DNA of 64,000 bases from assembly GCA_004835665.1 (NCBI GenBank), contig RBKR01000001.1, positions 62,001 to 126,000 of the forward strand, given 5' to 3'. Position numbers and translations under genes: made by a program. Below the pieces are notes generated by a model. It saw nothing but the letters and a program-made list of their open reading frames with translations. It did not search any database and was not told the origin of the DNA. This document shows, piece by piece, positions 24,009-35,794 of this stretch. The stretch comes from Phoma sp. XZ068. Lineage: Eukaryota; Ascomycota; Dothideomycetes; Pleosporales; Didymellaceae. How positions within the stretch are numbered: the first letter of the stretch is position 1; every line of letters starts with the position of its first letter.

Positions 24009-24510
24009 TATTATAATTCTATATAAAGAAATAGTATAGTAATAAGTATCTACTAACTAGAATCTCTAACTCCTTTTAAGAAATATTTTAAGTAGAGAAG
24101 AAATAACTATATAGTCTTATTATATAACTACTTATTAATAAGTATAATATATATACTTAGAATACTTATTTATAAGTAGAGTATAATATACTTATTAATA
24201 AGTACTTTTATATATCTTATTAGACTAACTCTAGTTACTTATCTATAAGTATCTCTATCTCTTAAGTATATACTACTTAGAAATACTACTATTATAGTAT
24301 TATATTTAACCTTATTAATTAACTTTATTATTAGAACTTAACTTAACTTTTAAGCTAAATAGATTAACTATCTATACTACTTATTATTAACCTTATAGTT
24401 ATTATAGTGTTTTACTAGGTATATATACTAACTTTTTCTATACTAGTACTTATCTTAGAGAACTAACCTTAGAAGTATTTATAAGCTTTACTTAGTTTAT
24501 AACTTTAATA
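24009..24510 (+). repeat. E1 3' LTR
   Basis: 502 bp, TATTATAATTC...CTTTAATA, matching the solo LTR at 25717-26218 in reverse orientation. Transition mutations have converted both TG...CA ends. Confidence 0.8.
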
Positions 24511-24640
24511 TTAGGTTACTAGAGTAGAATAAGTTATATAATTAAGGGCTAACTTAATAGGCTATTAGGCTTATTAGATTAACTTTAACTAATATACTAT
24601 ACTTTATATTAAGTATAACTTTCTCTAATACTATACTTAG
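24511..24640. repeat. Inverted repeat arm, left
   Basis: About 125 bp beginning TTAGGTTACTAGAGTAGAAT that recurs in reverse complement at about 26,844-26,968. It is neither part of the chromovirus LTR nor of its coding region; possibly an end of another element. Confidence 0.6.
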
Positions 24641-24764
24641 TCTAGTACTCTAAACCTTTTATATATTACTTTTTAAATACTTTACTAGTTATTAGTATTA
24701 TATACTTCTTTAAAGTTAATTATACTTAATTTTATAATATTCTATCTAGTATAGTTATAGTAAC

Positions 24765-25261
24765 TATTAAGGTTATAAACTAAGTAAAGCTTATAAATAC
24801 TTCTAAGGTTAGTTCTTAGAAATAAGTACTAGTATAGAAGGGGTTAGTATAGGTGCCTAGTAAAACACTATAACAACTATAGGGTTTAATAATAAATAGT
24901 ATAGATAGTTAATCTATCTAGCTTAAAAGTTAAGTTAAGTTCTAATAATAAAGTTAATTAATAAGGTTAAATATAATGCTATAAGGGTAGTATTCCTAAC
25001 TACTATATACTAAGGAGATATATATAGTACTTAGTATTATAATAGCTACTAATTATACTAATTAGTAATTATACTAATTACTAATTATACTAATTATACT
25101 AAGACTAATTATAATATATAACTTTATATTATTACCTAAGTAGTAACTAATAATACTTATTATTTATACTTACTTATAATACTTCCTCCTATATAGTTTA
25201 ACTATACTATACTTAGCCTATAATTATTAACCTTTATTTAGTATTCTCTAAGATTATAATA
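24765..25261 (-). repeat. Solo LTR of the chromovirus family
   Basis: 497 bp, TATTAAGGTTATAAAC... to ...AAGATTATAATA, flanked by a perfect GTAAC duplication at 24760-24764 and 25262-25266. It contains a run of short ACTAATTAT-type tandem repeats near 25,050-25,100. Confidence 0.85.
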
Positions 25262-25716
25262 GTAACTAAGAAGTTAAAAAATATAGTCTCTAATAGTCTA
25301 TTAGTAGAAGCTAGACCTTTATTTAAATTTTTTAATAAATAAAATTATATTTTTACTATTAAATACTAGGGGGATATTTATATAGAGAGCCTTCTTATTA
25401 GTATAAGTATACTAATTATCTTAAGTAATATAGCTAATACTACTTATAATAACCTATAGAATCTATTAAAAATCTAAGTTTTCTAGTAGTAAGTTTTTAT
25501 TTATACTTAAAAGAGTATTTTATTCTAGTAGCTTATTAGGTCTAAAGTAGCCTATAGTTACTTTAGCTTCTTAGAAGGTTACTATAGTTTCTACTTACTA
25601 AAAGCCTTTAGTACTTTAGTATATATTAAAGTTTAATATCTTTATAAGTTAATCTAGTTAGGCTTATATTAGAATCTAGTATATAAGGTATAAAATTATA
25701 AAAAAAAGTATTATAG
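25262..25716. other. AT-rich spacer between two solo LTRs
   Basis: RIP-affected AT-rich DNA. No recognisable element is seen. Confidence 0.4.
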
Positions 25717-26218
25717 TATTAAGGTTATAAACTAAGCAAAGCTTATAAATACTTCTAAGTTTAGTTCTCTAGAATAAGTGCTAGTATAGAAGGAGTTAGT
25801 ATAGATACCTAGTAAAATACTATAATAACTATAAAGTTAATAATAAGTAGTATAGATAGTTAATTTATCTAGCTTAAAAGTTAAGTTAAGTTCTAATAAT
25901 AAAGTTAATTAATAAAGTTAAATATAATACTATAAGAGTAGTATTTCTAAGTACTATATACTTAAGAGATAGAGATACTTATAGATAAGTAACTAGAGTT
26001 AGTCTAATAAGATATATAAGAGTACTTATTAATAAGTATATTATACTCTACTTATAGATAAGTATCCTAAGTATATATATTATACTTATTAATAAGTAGT
26101 TATATAATAAGACTATATAGTTATTTCTTCTCTACTTAAAATATTTCTTAGAAGAAGTTAGAGATTCTAGTTAGTAGATACTTATTACTATACTATTCCT
26201 TTATATAGAATTATAATA
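25717..26218 (-). repeat. Solo LTR of the chromovirus family
   Basis: 502 bp, reverse complement of the E1-type LTR, flanked by a perfect TATAG duplication (25712-25716 and 26219-26223). Confidence 0.85.
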
Positions 26219-26223
26219 TATAG

Positions 26224-27491
26224 TTACTAAGATAATTAGAATATAGGCTACTTATATAAGTAGCTAGAGAAGAAAAAGCTAGTATTATATCTTTTAAAAA
26301 ACTATCTTAATAGTATATTAGATATAATACTATATTATTATACTATAAAAGAGTTTTATTAACTATAATATACCTATATAGTTATTAGGCTATACTCTAA
26401 TAGCTTATTAGCTCTTTTCTTACTTAAGTCTACTATTATATCTACTTAGTCTATATTTTAGAGATCTATAGTCTAATTACTATATAGCTTTATATACTTT
26501 CTTATTAATACTAAGCTACTCTTATAGTAGCTATCTTATATACTATATAAGTACTCTTAGCTTTATTTCTTCTACTATTACTCTTACTACTAAGTATTCT
26601 ACTCTTTCTTATTAAAGGTCTTACTATTACCCTTACTACTAGGTATCTTACTATTATTTTTACTTATAAGAAAAAAAAAAAAAAAGATAAGCTTAAAGAA
26701 AACTTTTTTAATAAAGAAAATATACTTACTACTAGCTAGGTATAATACTTTATTAGAATCTAAATTATAAGGTTTAAATAGCTATTCTAAGGCTAAAAGC
26801 TATAAAGTTTAAGTTATATATTAGTTACTATTTATTAGAGAAGGTTATACTTAATATAAAGTATAGTATATAAGTTAAAGTTAATCTAATAAGCCTAATA
26901 GCCTATTAAGGTTAGCCCTTAATTATATAACTTATTCTACTCTAGTAACCTAATAGCTTATTAGATTCTAGCTAGAGTATTATATATAAAACTATACTTT
27001 ACTCTACTATAATATATAATACTTATACTTAGTTATAGAAATAATAGATAGGTAGTATATAGAATAATATTTTAAATAAATATAACTCTTATAATACTTA
27101 CTACTAGAAGTAATAATATAGTTTAAAGAGAACTTCTTATAATAAGAATATAGTAGTATTTCTTTACTTTAATATAGTATCTAGTTAGCCTATATAAGAT
27201 ACTTAGCTTTAGAAAATAAAAGTATAGAGAAAAAATATATTTACTTTAAACTAGTAAAGTACTTTATTTTTATTAAAAATAAAACTCTAGAATAGACTTA
27301 CCTTTAAGCTAAAGGCTTAAAGAAAAAAAATAGTATTATAGATATTCTAAAAGAAATAAGAATACTAGAACTTATAGAAAAATATAAACTATTAAAGTAT
27401 AAAATAAAAGATATAAAGGTATAGTATAGCTATAATAAGAATTATAATCTAAAGTTAAATACTAATTATAATCTAGATATATAACTAGTTA
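26224..27491. other. AT-rich DNA left of E2
   Basis: Contains a 15-bp A tract near 26,675, the right arm of the inverted repeat (about 26,844-26,968), and from about 27,040 to 27,490 stretches that look like former plus-strand coding DNA (many AAR/GAA codons with TAG interruptions). I could not identify a family. Confidence 0.4.
26844..26968. repeat. Inverted repeat arm, right
   Basis: Reverse-complement partner of 24511-24640. It extends past the match as AATAGCTTATTAG, giving the unoccupied sequence at the E1 insertion point (CTATTAGG then TTACTAGAG in reverse). Confidence 0.6.
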
Positions 27492-27496
27492 GTAGG

Positions 27497-28039
27497 TGTT
27501 AAGGTTATATTCTAAGCAAAGCTTATAAATACTTCTAAGGTTAGTTCTCTAGAATAAATAGATATATAGTAGATTATAGAGGGTATAGATACTTAGTAAA
27601 ACACTATAGTAACTATAGTTAATAATAAGTAGTATAGAGTAGACTATCTATCTTAAAAGTTAGGTTATAGTAAGGAGTATAGATAGTTAATCTATCTATC
27701 TTAACGTGTAGGTAGAGATTCTAATAATAAAGTATATTAATTAGGTTAAATATAATACTATAAGGGTAGTATTTCTAATTACTATATACTAAGAAGATAT
27801 ATATAGTGCTTAGTATTATAGTAGCTACTAATTACACTAATTATTAATTATACTAATTACTAATTATACTAATTATACTAAGACTAATTACTATATATAA
27901 CTTTATATTATTACCTAAGTAGTAACTAATAATACTTGTTATTTATACTTACTTATAATACTTCCTTCTATCTAGTTTAACTGTGCTATACTTAGCCTAT
28001 AATTATTAACTTTTATTTAGTATTTCTAGAATTATAATA
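27497..28039 (-). repeat. E2 3' LTR
   Basis: 543 bp. It keeps the original TG at its outer end (TGTTAAGGTTAT) and ends in ATAATA. It carries the ACTAATTAT-type short tandem run near 27,830-27,890. Confidence 0.85.
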
Positions 28040-28189
28040 CTATTCTCTTTCTATCTTAGCTTAGTTTTTTAAGCTTAGTTTATATAATATAGGTCCCCTC
28101 TTATTTAATAGTATATTCTTTTAATAATACCTAAATATCTTACTAAGTTAAGTTTAGCCTATTATTACTACCTATATAAATTTATTAAG

Positions 28190-28714
28190 TCTTTTAGAGA
28201 GATTATAGTAAAGAAGTATTTAACCTATAAAAAGTATAAGTAAGTATATAAAGTTTATATTTACTCTAAGAAATATAGTAAATGTTTAAAGTATAGGTAG
28301 TGTTATAATATTTATATAATATAGTTAGAGTTTAAATGTCTAGAGACTAAGAAAGAAAAGCTGCAGGTATAGATAAAAGAAAGTTATAAAGTATAAAATA
28401 AAGCGCTTAAGGCCTCTAAAAAGGCATTAAAAGAGTTATAGGTTATATGCATATATAAAGAGTAGTTATACTAATAAATAGATTTACTTAATTATTATAT
28501 AGAGGAAGTAATTATAGTAGAGAAGTAAAGTATTATTATATAAGAGCTAGAGGAAGAAATAATTCTTTTAGAGGGTCCTTTAGATAGACTTAGCCTAGCC
28601 TTATTACCTAGTATATAGAGTACTTTTAAGAAGTAGCTAATTAAGGCTTAGAAAGCTAATATAGCACTTCCTAATTAGTCTTAAATTCCTTTAATAGCTA
28701 CTAGTAGTTTATAA
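28190..28714 (+). pseudogene. E2 antisense ORF (Cys-rich, coiled-coil-like), decayed
   Basis: Plus-strand frame opposite to pol, between the 3' LTR and the chromodomain. The N-terminal part reads KYLTYKKYK, then KKYSKCLKYR and CYNIY: Cys/Tyr clusters expected from TGT to TAT changes in a C-x2-C-rich segment. This is followed by a charged helix-prone part (LEFKCLETKKEKLQV, NKALKASKKALKEL). It ends at Ser-Ser-Leu-TAA, 28712-28714, overlapping the antisense end of pol. At a site where E3 keeps CAG, E2 has TAA, which confirms that the stops come from Gln codons. Confidence 0.55.
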
Positions 28715-30903
28715 GGTTTATAGAAGGTTCTTATATATTTTCTAAGTTAGGGTATTCTAACTACTTAACTAGGTATTTATCCTTATATCCTTTCTTTTAA
28801 TATTATATTATTTTTTTAACTTTCTACTTAGTTTCTTTCTTAACCTAGTAGTAAAAGTCTTTCTAGATTAGTATATTAAGGTCTGCTAGTTCTAATAGTA
28901 ATATATAGAATATAGGGTATATTCTAGTATCCTATAGTAGTTTAAGTTAATAGTTTATAGGGCTAATTTGCCTAGAAATAAAAAATAGTCTAACCTTAAT
29001 ATAATCTAGTTTTTTTATTAGTCTTTATATTTATAAGTTTTTTATAAGGAGATAGACTTTATCCCCCTCTTTTAGCTAAGGTGCTATTTTTCTTTTCTAA
29101 TTAATATAAGAGATTACTTGTTATTAAGCTTTATTAATATTTTTAAGTAATTTCTAGTATACTTTCTTTAGTTTTTATACTAAGGTTATTACTAAATCTA
29201 TTTAGATATTACTATTAAGAGATCTTATAAAGAGATTTAGATATCTTCTATAGTTTATAAAGAATAGTATTATACCTATTACTTCTAATAGTTTATTATT
29301 ATATATAATCTATACTATAGGTAATAGTAAAACCTAGTTGTCTTACTTCTAGTTACTATATATTCTTAAGTATATTTCTATAGTTTAATTTATTCTTTCT
29401 ATCTATCTGTCTATCTACAGATAATATATAGTTAATAGCTTTTTCTTAGTATTAATAGCTACTATAAGTATAGTCTAATAGTTTAATATAAAGAGCTTAT
29501 CTCTATTACTAATAATTAATTCTAGTATACTATAGTAATAGATAATTCTATCTAGAAATACTTATATAAGCTGCTCTATAGTATAACTATACTAAAATAG
29601 TATTATTTCTACTACTTTAGTAAACCTATCTACTATAACAAAGATTAAGTTATAGGTATATCCTATAATAGGGTTCTTAGAGATTAGTAGTTATATAATA
29701 AAGTCTATTATAATATTTGTCTATAGTGCTATAGGTAGCTTTATTACTTATATTTCTCTATACTTTATATATATACTATATTTATTCTATTAGCAATTAA
29801 CACAGTTCTTAATAAACTTAGTAACCTTATCTTTTATATAGCTAAACTTATAGTATTATTTAATAAGTTCTATTATTTATATTATACTAGAGTGTCTATA
29901 AAGTAGATTATTATAATATTATATAATAATTTCTATTTAAAGTTCCTCTAGTACTATTATAGGTATGTATTGTTCCTATTAAACTTATATTATATTATTA
30001 AGCTACTAGGATAGTCCTAGTAACCTATCTCTATATATCTATAGAATAGTATATTCTTTAATTTTTCTTCTATAAGATTATATTATTAACTTAGTATATT
30101 AGCTCTTGCATTGTTCTTTTCTAGAGTATATATTATCTTAAACTTATATTACTCTAGAAACTCTAACTATTATACCTGTTAGCTGTTAAGCTTCTTAGTT
30201 ATAGTAAAGTATACTAGGTTTTTATAGTCTATAAAGATAGTAAGTTCTAAGCAGCTTTCTATATAGATTTGCTAGTACTTTAGTATATCTATAATTACTA
30301 TTAGTTTCTTATTATAAATATTATACTATTCTTCTAGTCTAGAAAACTTTTTTAAGTAATAAGTAATTAGGTGCTATTTACTATTATATTCCTATAATAT
30401 ATATACTCCTAATACTAATTCTAAGGTATTAGTTTTAATTTATAGTAGTTTATTACTTCTAAAAGTAACTAATATTAGTAGCTTAATATATACTTACTTA
30501 AGTAATTAGAATATACCTTTTTATTTCTTCTTCTAATAGAATAGTATATTCTTATATATAAGCTTTATAAGTAGCAAAGCTTTCTTAGAGTAGTCCTTAA
30601 TAAAGTATTAGTTAAAGTTAATAAACCTAAGGAATTCTAAGATCTCTTTAACTATTATTAGAGTTAGCTAGTCTTTAATAACTTATATTTTCTTTTTACT
30701 TATCTTAACTCTATATCTTCCTATAATATAGCTAAGAAATTCTACTTCTTTCTTATACTATTTATACTTCTCTAGTTTAAGTTAGAGGTCTGCTTATCCT
30801 AAGCAGTTAAGAACTTCTTTTATATATATAATATATTCTCTTAATATCTTTAAGTATACTAAGATATTATTAAGGTAAGCTACTACTATTCTATCTAAGT
30901 ATA

Positions 30904-30951
30904 ACGTAAACCACCACCGAGAGCGACAACCCACCGAGAGCGACAAAATCT
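30904..30951 (+). repeat. Left terminal inverted repeat of the pogo-type element
   Basis: Starts ACGTAAACCACC. Contains the 16-mer CCACCGAGAGCGACAA twice, 3 bp apart, a likely pair of transposase binding sites. Confidence 0.95.
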
Positions 30952-30971
30952 CTTGGCACGACTAACACTAG

Positions 30972-32672
30972 TTATGAATTATCAGATTCATCGCTATCAA
31001 ACAAGGATCCTATGAACCTTGTGCTCGCATCTGATTCAGAAGTGTCTTCTGAATCCTTTTTGCACGTACGAGCGTTGTGCCCAGTCCCTCCACAGTTCCC
31101 ACAGCGCCGTAGAGCTGGTTGTGCTATTTCTTGATCACCACCACCTCGAGTCCTTTTGGACGACAAAGCCACCACAGACGCCTCAGCAGCTACCTGCGCT
31201 GACCCTACTCCATACTCCAATGTACCCCCATGCTGAATCTGCTTCCTTTTGCGCCCTTTCCGCTTGGTCATCACTGCCAATTGCTCTTCAAGCTCAGTAT
31301 TGCGGGCAGCAAGAAGCGCATTTTGATGCAGCATTAGTTCAGCTCCCTTTACAAGCTGTGAGAAGCCAGCTTGGGCAGCAACTGGTGACCGAGTAAAAGA
31401 CTCGCTCACAAGCTTTGACTGAGACCCAAATTCATGCGTATTGCTTGGAGTCTTCGACTGCCACGGGGTTGTTGGTAGTGGGGGTTGAGGCGGGGTACGC
31501 AACCGTGTCTCCAGGCGATCCAACACTACCTGCGCGTTGACAGGGACTAGTCCTGATGCCTCAAAGGCCTTTCGACAATTAGCCTGTGTGAATACGTCAA
31601 AAAACGCGTCCTTGAAGGCAGGTAGGAAGCCTTCCTTGTTGATGTGGAAGACGCGTCGGCGTGCCAAGTCTCGGACGCGTTGGGAGTACTTCCGCTTCAA
31701 TGGCGAGAAGCAGACCACATCAAGTGGCTGGAGGATGTGTGATGAATGGGGAGGCATACAGAGCGTAAGGATCTTGTTCTCCAAGCAATAGTCCTTGAAC
31801 TCCTGGTTAAGGTGGCTCTCGTGACCGTCCAAAATGAGCAGCCGGTATACCCCCACCTGACGCGCTGTTGTATGCGTGTCAAAGTGCTTCAACCACTCCA
31901 GGCCAAGCGCGTTGTTTGTCCATCCGTTCTCTGAGACAGAGAGCTTCCAATTACGCGGTATATCTGCCTCCTCGTACCATGCAGAGATGTGGACACGCCC
32001 TTTGTAGATGATAAATGGCGGGGTTGCGTGGCCAGCAGCGCAGATACTCTGGATGACTGTAACCCACTCGCGATCTCCTGGCTGAACGAGCTCTGGTCGA
32101 GTACGTCTATCAGAGCCTGTGACGACCTTCATGGACCCAATGACGCCCATCTGGAAGCCAGTCTCGTCAAAGTTGTGCACGTCGTCGTCATGGACGCCGT
32201 ACTTGGCTTTGGTATCCTCTACCAACTTGAACCACGCGCCAATGACCTCAGGATCTTCCTGCATTATCCTCTGCCTATCCTTTGCTCGATTGAACGCCAT
32301 CTTGAGCCTATCTGAGCGCGTCACAAAGCGCGCAGCCCAGTGCTTGCCAACTGGCTTTCCATCACGCACACCCAACAGTTTATCAGCCATATCTGCCACC
32401 TCACACAGCCGGGGCGCAAAGCCTCGCGCGTCAAGGTCAAGTATGTATTGGATAATCGTCTCTTCCTCTATTGCAGTAAGCTTGAGGCAGTTCACGCGTG
32501 TTTCGAGTCGAAATGGTATTCCCTTGGCACGTTTAGATAGGGTATGATGATTAACGTTGAATGCTGCAGCAGCGCGTCGCAGGCTTGGAAATTCATCTGA
32601 ACGATAGGCTAGAAGGGCAAGCTGGACCCTACCTTCGTCTTGTTGATATTGCGCGTTGTGTTGTTGAGACAT
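30972..32672 (-). CDS. Pogo/Fot1-like DDE transposase with C-terminal zinc knuckle
   Basis: An uninterrupted 566-aa frame that nearly fills the element. Order: a Psq-type helix-turn-helix (about 15-55), a CENP-B-type DNA-binding helix-turn-helix (about 65-130), and the DDE_1 catalytic domain with acidic residues D169 (NFDETGF), D282 (LILDGHESH) and D318 (LQPLDVV). The last two are separated by 35 residues. Then come a Leu/Glu-rich stretch and a basic run (KRKGRKRKQ), probably a nuclear signal. A CCHC knuckle, C524-x2-C-x4-H-x4-C537, and a Ser/Asp-rich acidic tail complete it. All catalytic residues are present and there are no stops or introns, so it may be active. It cuts and pastes at TA. 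Its codon use and GC are unlike the surrounding DNA. Confidence 0.95.
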   Translation of the reverse strand: MSQQHNAQYQQDEGRVQLALLAYRSDEFPSLRRAAAAFNVNHHTLSKRAKGIPFRLETRVNCLKLTAIEEETIIQYILDLDARGFAPRLCEVADMADKLLGVRDGKPVGKHWAARFVTRSDRLKMAFNRAKDRQRIMQEDPEVIGAWFKLVEDTKAKYGVHDDDVHNFDETGFQMGVIGSMKVVTGSDRRTRPELVQPGDREWVTVIQSICAAGHATPPFIIYKGRVHISAWYEEADIPRNWKLSVSENGWTNNALGLEWLKHFDTHTTARQVGVYRLLILDGHESHLNQEFKDYCLENKILTLCMPPHSSHILQPLDVVCFSPLKRKYSQRVRDLARRRVFHINKEGFLPAFKDAFFDVFTQANCRKAFEASGLVPVNAQVVLDRLETRLRTPPQPPLPTTPWQSKTPSNTHEFGSQSKLVSESFTRSPVAAQAGFSQLVKGAELMLHQNALLAARNTELEEQLAVMTKRKGRKRKQIQHGGTLEYGVGSAQVAAEASVVALSSKRTRGGGDQEIAQPALRRCGNCGGTGHNARTCKKDSEDTSESDASTRFIGSLFDSDESDNS

Positions 32673-32704
32673 GTTAGGATGAAAGGAGGAGGAGTGGTCT
32701 TGGC

Positions 32705-32752
32705 AGATTTTGTCGCTCTCGGTGGGTTGTCGCTCTCGGTGGTGGTTTACGT
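32705..32752 (-). repeat. Right terminal inverted repeat of the pogo-type element
   Basis: Exact reverse complement of the left repeat over 48 bp, including both copies of the internal 16-mer. It begins only 32 bp upstream of the transposase start codon, so the promoter must lie in or beside it. Confidence 0.95.
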
Positions 32753-35700
32753 TACTCTTAGTATATTATTAACTAGTTCTTAATATATAGCTAGTATATT
32801 AGTTAGCCTAAATAGTATAACTATATACTTATAAAGACTATAATAGGTTCTAAATACTATCTTTTATTCCTTGCCTTTCTTTATATATATAAGGTTGTAT
32901 GCTCCTTATAGGTCTAGTATAGTAAAGTATTATACTCTAGCTAAGTAATCTTATAACTTAGATATATTTAGTAATAGGTACCTATTCTTAATAGTAATAT
33001 TATTAAGTTTCTAATAGTTAATATATAGTTAGTTGCTACTATTTTTCTTTAGTATAAAGAGAATAAAGTATTCTATAGGTAATTCTAATTATCTAATAAA
33101 TCTCTTCTTAAGGTTCTTATTAATATACTTGTAAAGTACTTAAAGTTCTTTTTCTAATAGTCTATATATTAGCCTAAAAGTTAGTATCTTTCCTTTCTAG
33201 AGCTTAATCTTATAATCTTAGAGTTTATACTATAGTAATACCTTTATAGTTTTCTTATTATAGAAGAGTTCTTTATAACTCTTATATTTATCTAGGATAT
33301 TAAGAGGTGCACTATTCTTCTCCTTAACTCTTACTTTATAACCTATAGAGCGTTTAGCGTCTATAGAGTTAACTACTCTATCTTAGTATATCTTATTTAA
33401 AGAAATATTACTAATCTTCTTTTTATCTACTAGTTATATTATAAACTATATAGGTCTTAATATAGTTATACTATATCTATATCTAAATAAAAGCTTAAAT
33501 ATCTTTTAATTAATTCTTAGGTTATACTTCTATAACTAGAGGATTCCTAATATAATATTATAAATAGCTATTCTAAAGATATTAAGAGTAAATACCTCCT
33601 TATAGTTTTCTAACTTTAATAGCGTGTTAGTCTTATAAGTAACTATAAAGTTATCTAGTATTAACTACCTATTAGCTACTCTAAGAATATAAGTAATCTC
33701 TTTTCTATATAACTAGAGTCTAGCTTATTTTACTATAGCTTCTAAGATATAGCTACCCTCTACTCTTAAGTTTAATATTACTATAAATCTTTATCTATTA
33801 ATAAAGATTAGTAGTTTAGTAAGTAAGTCTACTCTAATAGTATTAATAGTCTTATACTAGGAGCTAGTTAGCATAGGCCTAAAAAATACTACTCTAGTCT
33901 AAATCTATAGACTTTCTTCTTACTAGTATAGTATATATATTTCTTATTTATATATAGCTGCTACTAATATTCTTTATAGGCTTTATTAATAATTATCTAT
34001 ATATCTAGAATATCTTTAGGGCATATATACTCTAGAAAGTATAATTATATATACTTATTAAATAAGTAATCTAAGTATTATACTTATATATACTAATACT
34101 ATTTCTCTTTATATTATTATATATTAATAGGGAATATTTAGTATCTAACTTTCTTATTATAATATTCCTTGCACCTATTATATAGATATTGCTCCTATAA
34201 TATTTTATAATAGAATAGGTTTTATTTATTAATTTTATATAATATAGTAGTTTGTGTTTATAAGGCAATTACTAGTTAAGTAAAGTCTAGTTTATCTTTT
34301 TATAGTAGGTTGCAATTCTAGCGTTTAAGTTTAGCTACTATTATATAGTTTTATTCTACCTATTCTTAGAATATTTCTTTAGCTTAATCTTTATCTTATA
34401 GTATACTATTTATTAGTTATTACTTAAAGTAGCTTAAGGTATTAGGGTTATATAAAAAGTAGGCTTATATATACTTAGCTTTTATTTCTTATATAGCTTA
34501 TAAGAGTATAGGATACTCCTTACTATTATATTATAGGTATTCCTTAAGTAGTTCTAGAGTAAGTTATCTATAGATAGTATTGTATAATTTATTATTACCT
34601 TGCCTAATATTCTTATTATACTCCTATATTATTAGCTTGTTCTTAGAATCTAAAGTCTATATAGTGTAATATTTATAATATAGTGTCTTAGGTCTAGTAT
34701 AGATTTTTAGAATTCTAGGTATAGTCTTGTATATATATTCTAGTATAGGGTCTATAAGAAGTTATCTAATTTCTTTAGTAAGAATTTTCTATTTACTAGT
34801 ATCTATATCTTTATTATATAAGGCATAGGTAATAATATTAATCTATTAGAAGACTTTATTCTTTAAATAATAGTTCTTAGCAAAATATCCTAGCTTACTA
34901 TAGTTATAGCAGTTCCTGCTCTTATTTCTATTATTATATTCTTTATTCTTTTTATTCTAGTATAGTATAGTAGTAGGTTCTTTATAAATATTAGATAAGT
35001 CTATTACCTTAGGTTTATAGTATCTACTCTAGGTATTACTATAGATCCTATATTCTATATTAGGGTAATAACTATTTCCTTAGCCTCTATAGTAGGTGTT
35101 ACTACACTATTAGTTATATAGTAGTTAAGGTAACTAGGTTATAACTTAAGTATATAGGTTATTATATAACTCCTGTTAAAGTTTATAAAGTTAAATATTA
35201 ATATTAATAGCTTTACTAGTAAGGTTATTAAAGGTATTAATCTTTATACTAGTGTATATAAGTTCCTCCTTAACCTTAGGCTTTAGTCCTTATTAAAATA
35301 TAGTTATTAGTATAGTATTATTCTAGTCTATATTATAGGCTAAAGCCTAGAACTCTGCAGCGTAGTTAGCAGCTAAAGTAGTCTAATAAATATACTATAT
35401 ACTACGTCTAGTAATAACTAGTATGTTAGAGACTTTAAAGATTTATTAAATCTTATCTTTAAAATATCTAAAATTATTAAGCTATATATTATCTTTAATA
35501 GATATAGTATTAATTATCTTATTCTATATAAAGGGCTTAATCTATTTAAATATATTACCTTATATATAGGAGGCTACTAGTTTAACCTTCTAATTCTTAT
35601 TAATAGTTATACCTTAGAAAGTAAAGAATAGGTTAAACTAGAGCAGCTAGTCTTTAAGCTTAGATTAATCTCTATAGTAAAGGTCTAGTTTAGTAACCTT

Positions 35701-35794
35701 AAGTCTATAACTTACTAGTCCTATATTAGTTATAGTAGAGGTACTATTAATAATATAATCTTCTAATATATTACTTATTTTAGAGTATTTAAAA

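Larger units (their letters stand above)
19144..24510 (+). mobile_element. E1: 5'-truncated Ty3/Gypsy chromovirus
   Basis: Internal sequence homologous to E4: end of gag, protease, reverse transcriptase (about 20,800-21,420), RNase H, integrase (about 22,420-22,900) and a chromodomain near 23,330-23,400, read as KGYKDKYLVK then a Trp-to-stop. A 3' LTR of 502 bp follows (24009-24510), preceded by a purine tract AGAAGAAAAGGGGATAG. All frames carry many TAG/TAA codons. The target duplication is inferred to be TTAGG from the right flank plus the unoccupied inverted copy near 26,960. The 5' LTR is not found; the left end runs into an unrelated LTR fragment. Confidence 0.8.
30904..32752 (-). mobile_element. 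Intact pogo/Fot1-type DNA transposon (Tc1/mariner)
   Basis: 1849 bp, flanked by TA on both sides (30902-30903 and 32753-32754). The terminal inverted repeats are a perfect 48 bp. Comparison with the empty site in E3 (about 39,470-39,490, reading CTAGGTATACCCTTAG) shows the insertion duplicated only TA. The element has ordinary GC content and no RIP changes in the middle of RIP-degraded DNA, so it arrived after the surrounding mutations. It lands in the reverse-transcriptase region of E2, a few codons before the YxDD box. Confidence 0.95.
28700..35790 (-). pseudogene. E2 gag-pol remnant, split by the pogo element
   Basis: Minus-strand Gag-Pol. Reading 5' to 3', gag is right (about 35,790-33,900), then protease, reverse transcriptase (interrupted at 32,754/30,903), RNase H, integrase, and a chromodomain near 28,790-28,730. 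The site just inside the right LTR reads TTTTAAATACTCTAAAATAA, replacing a canonical tRNA primer site. No intact frame remains. Confidence 0.75.
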
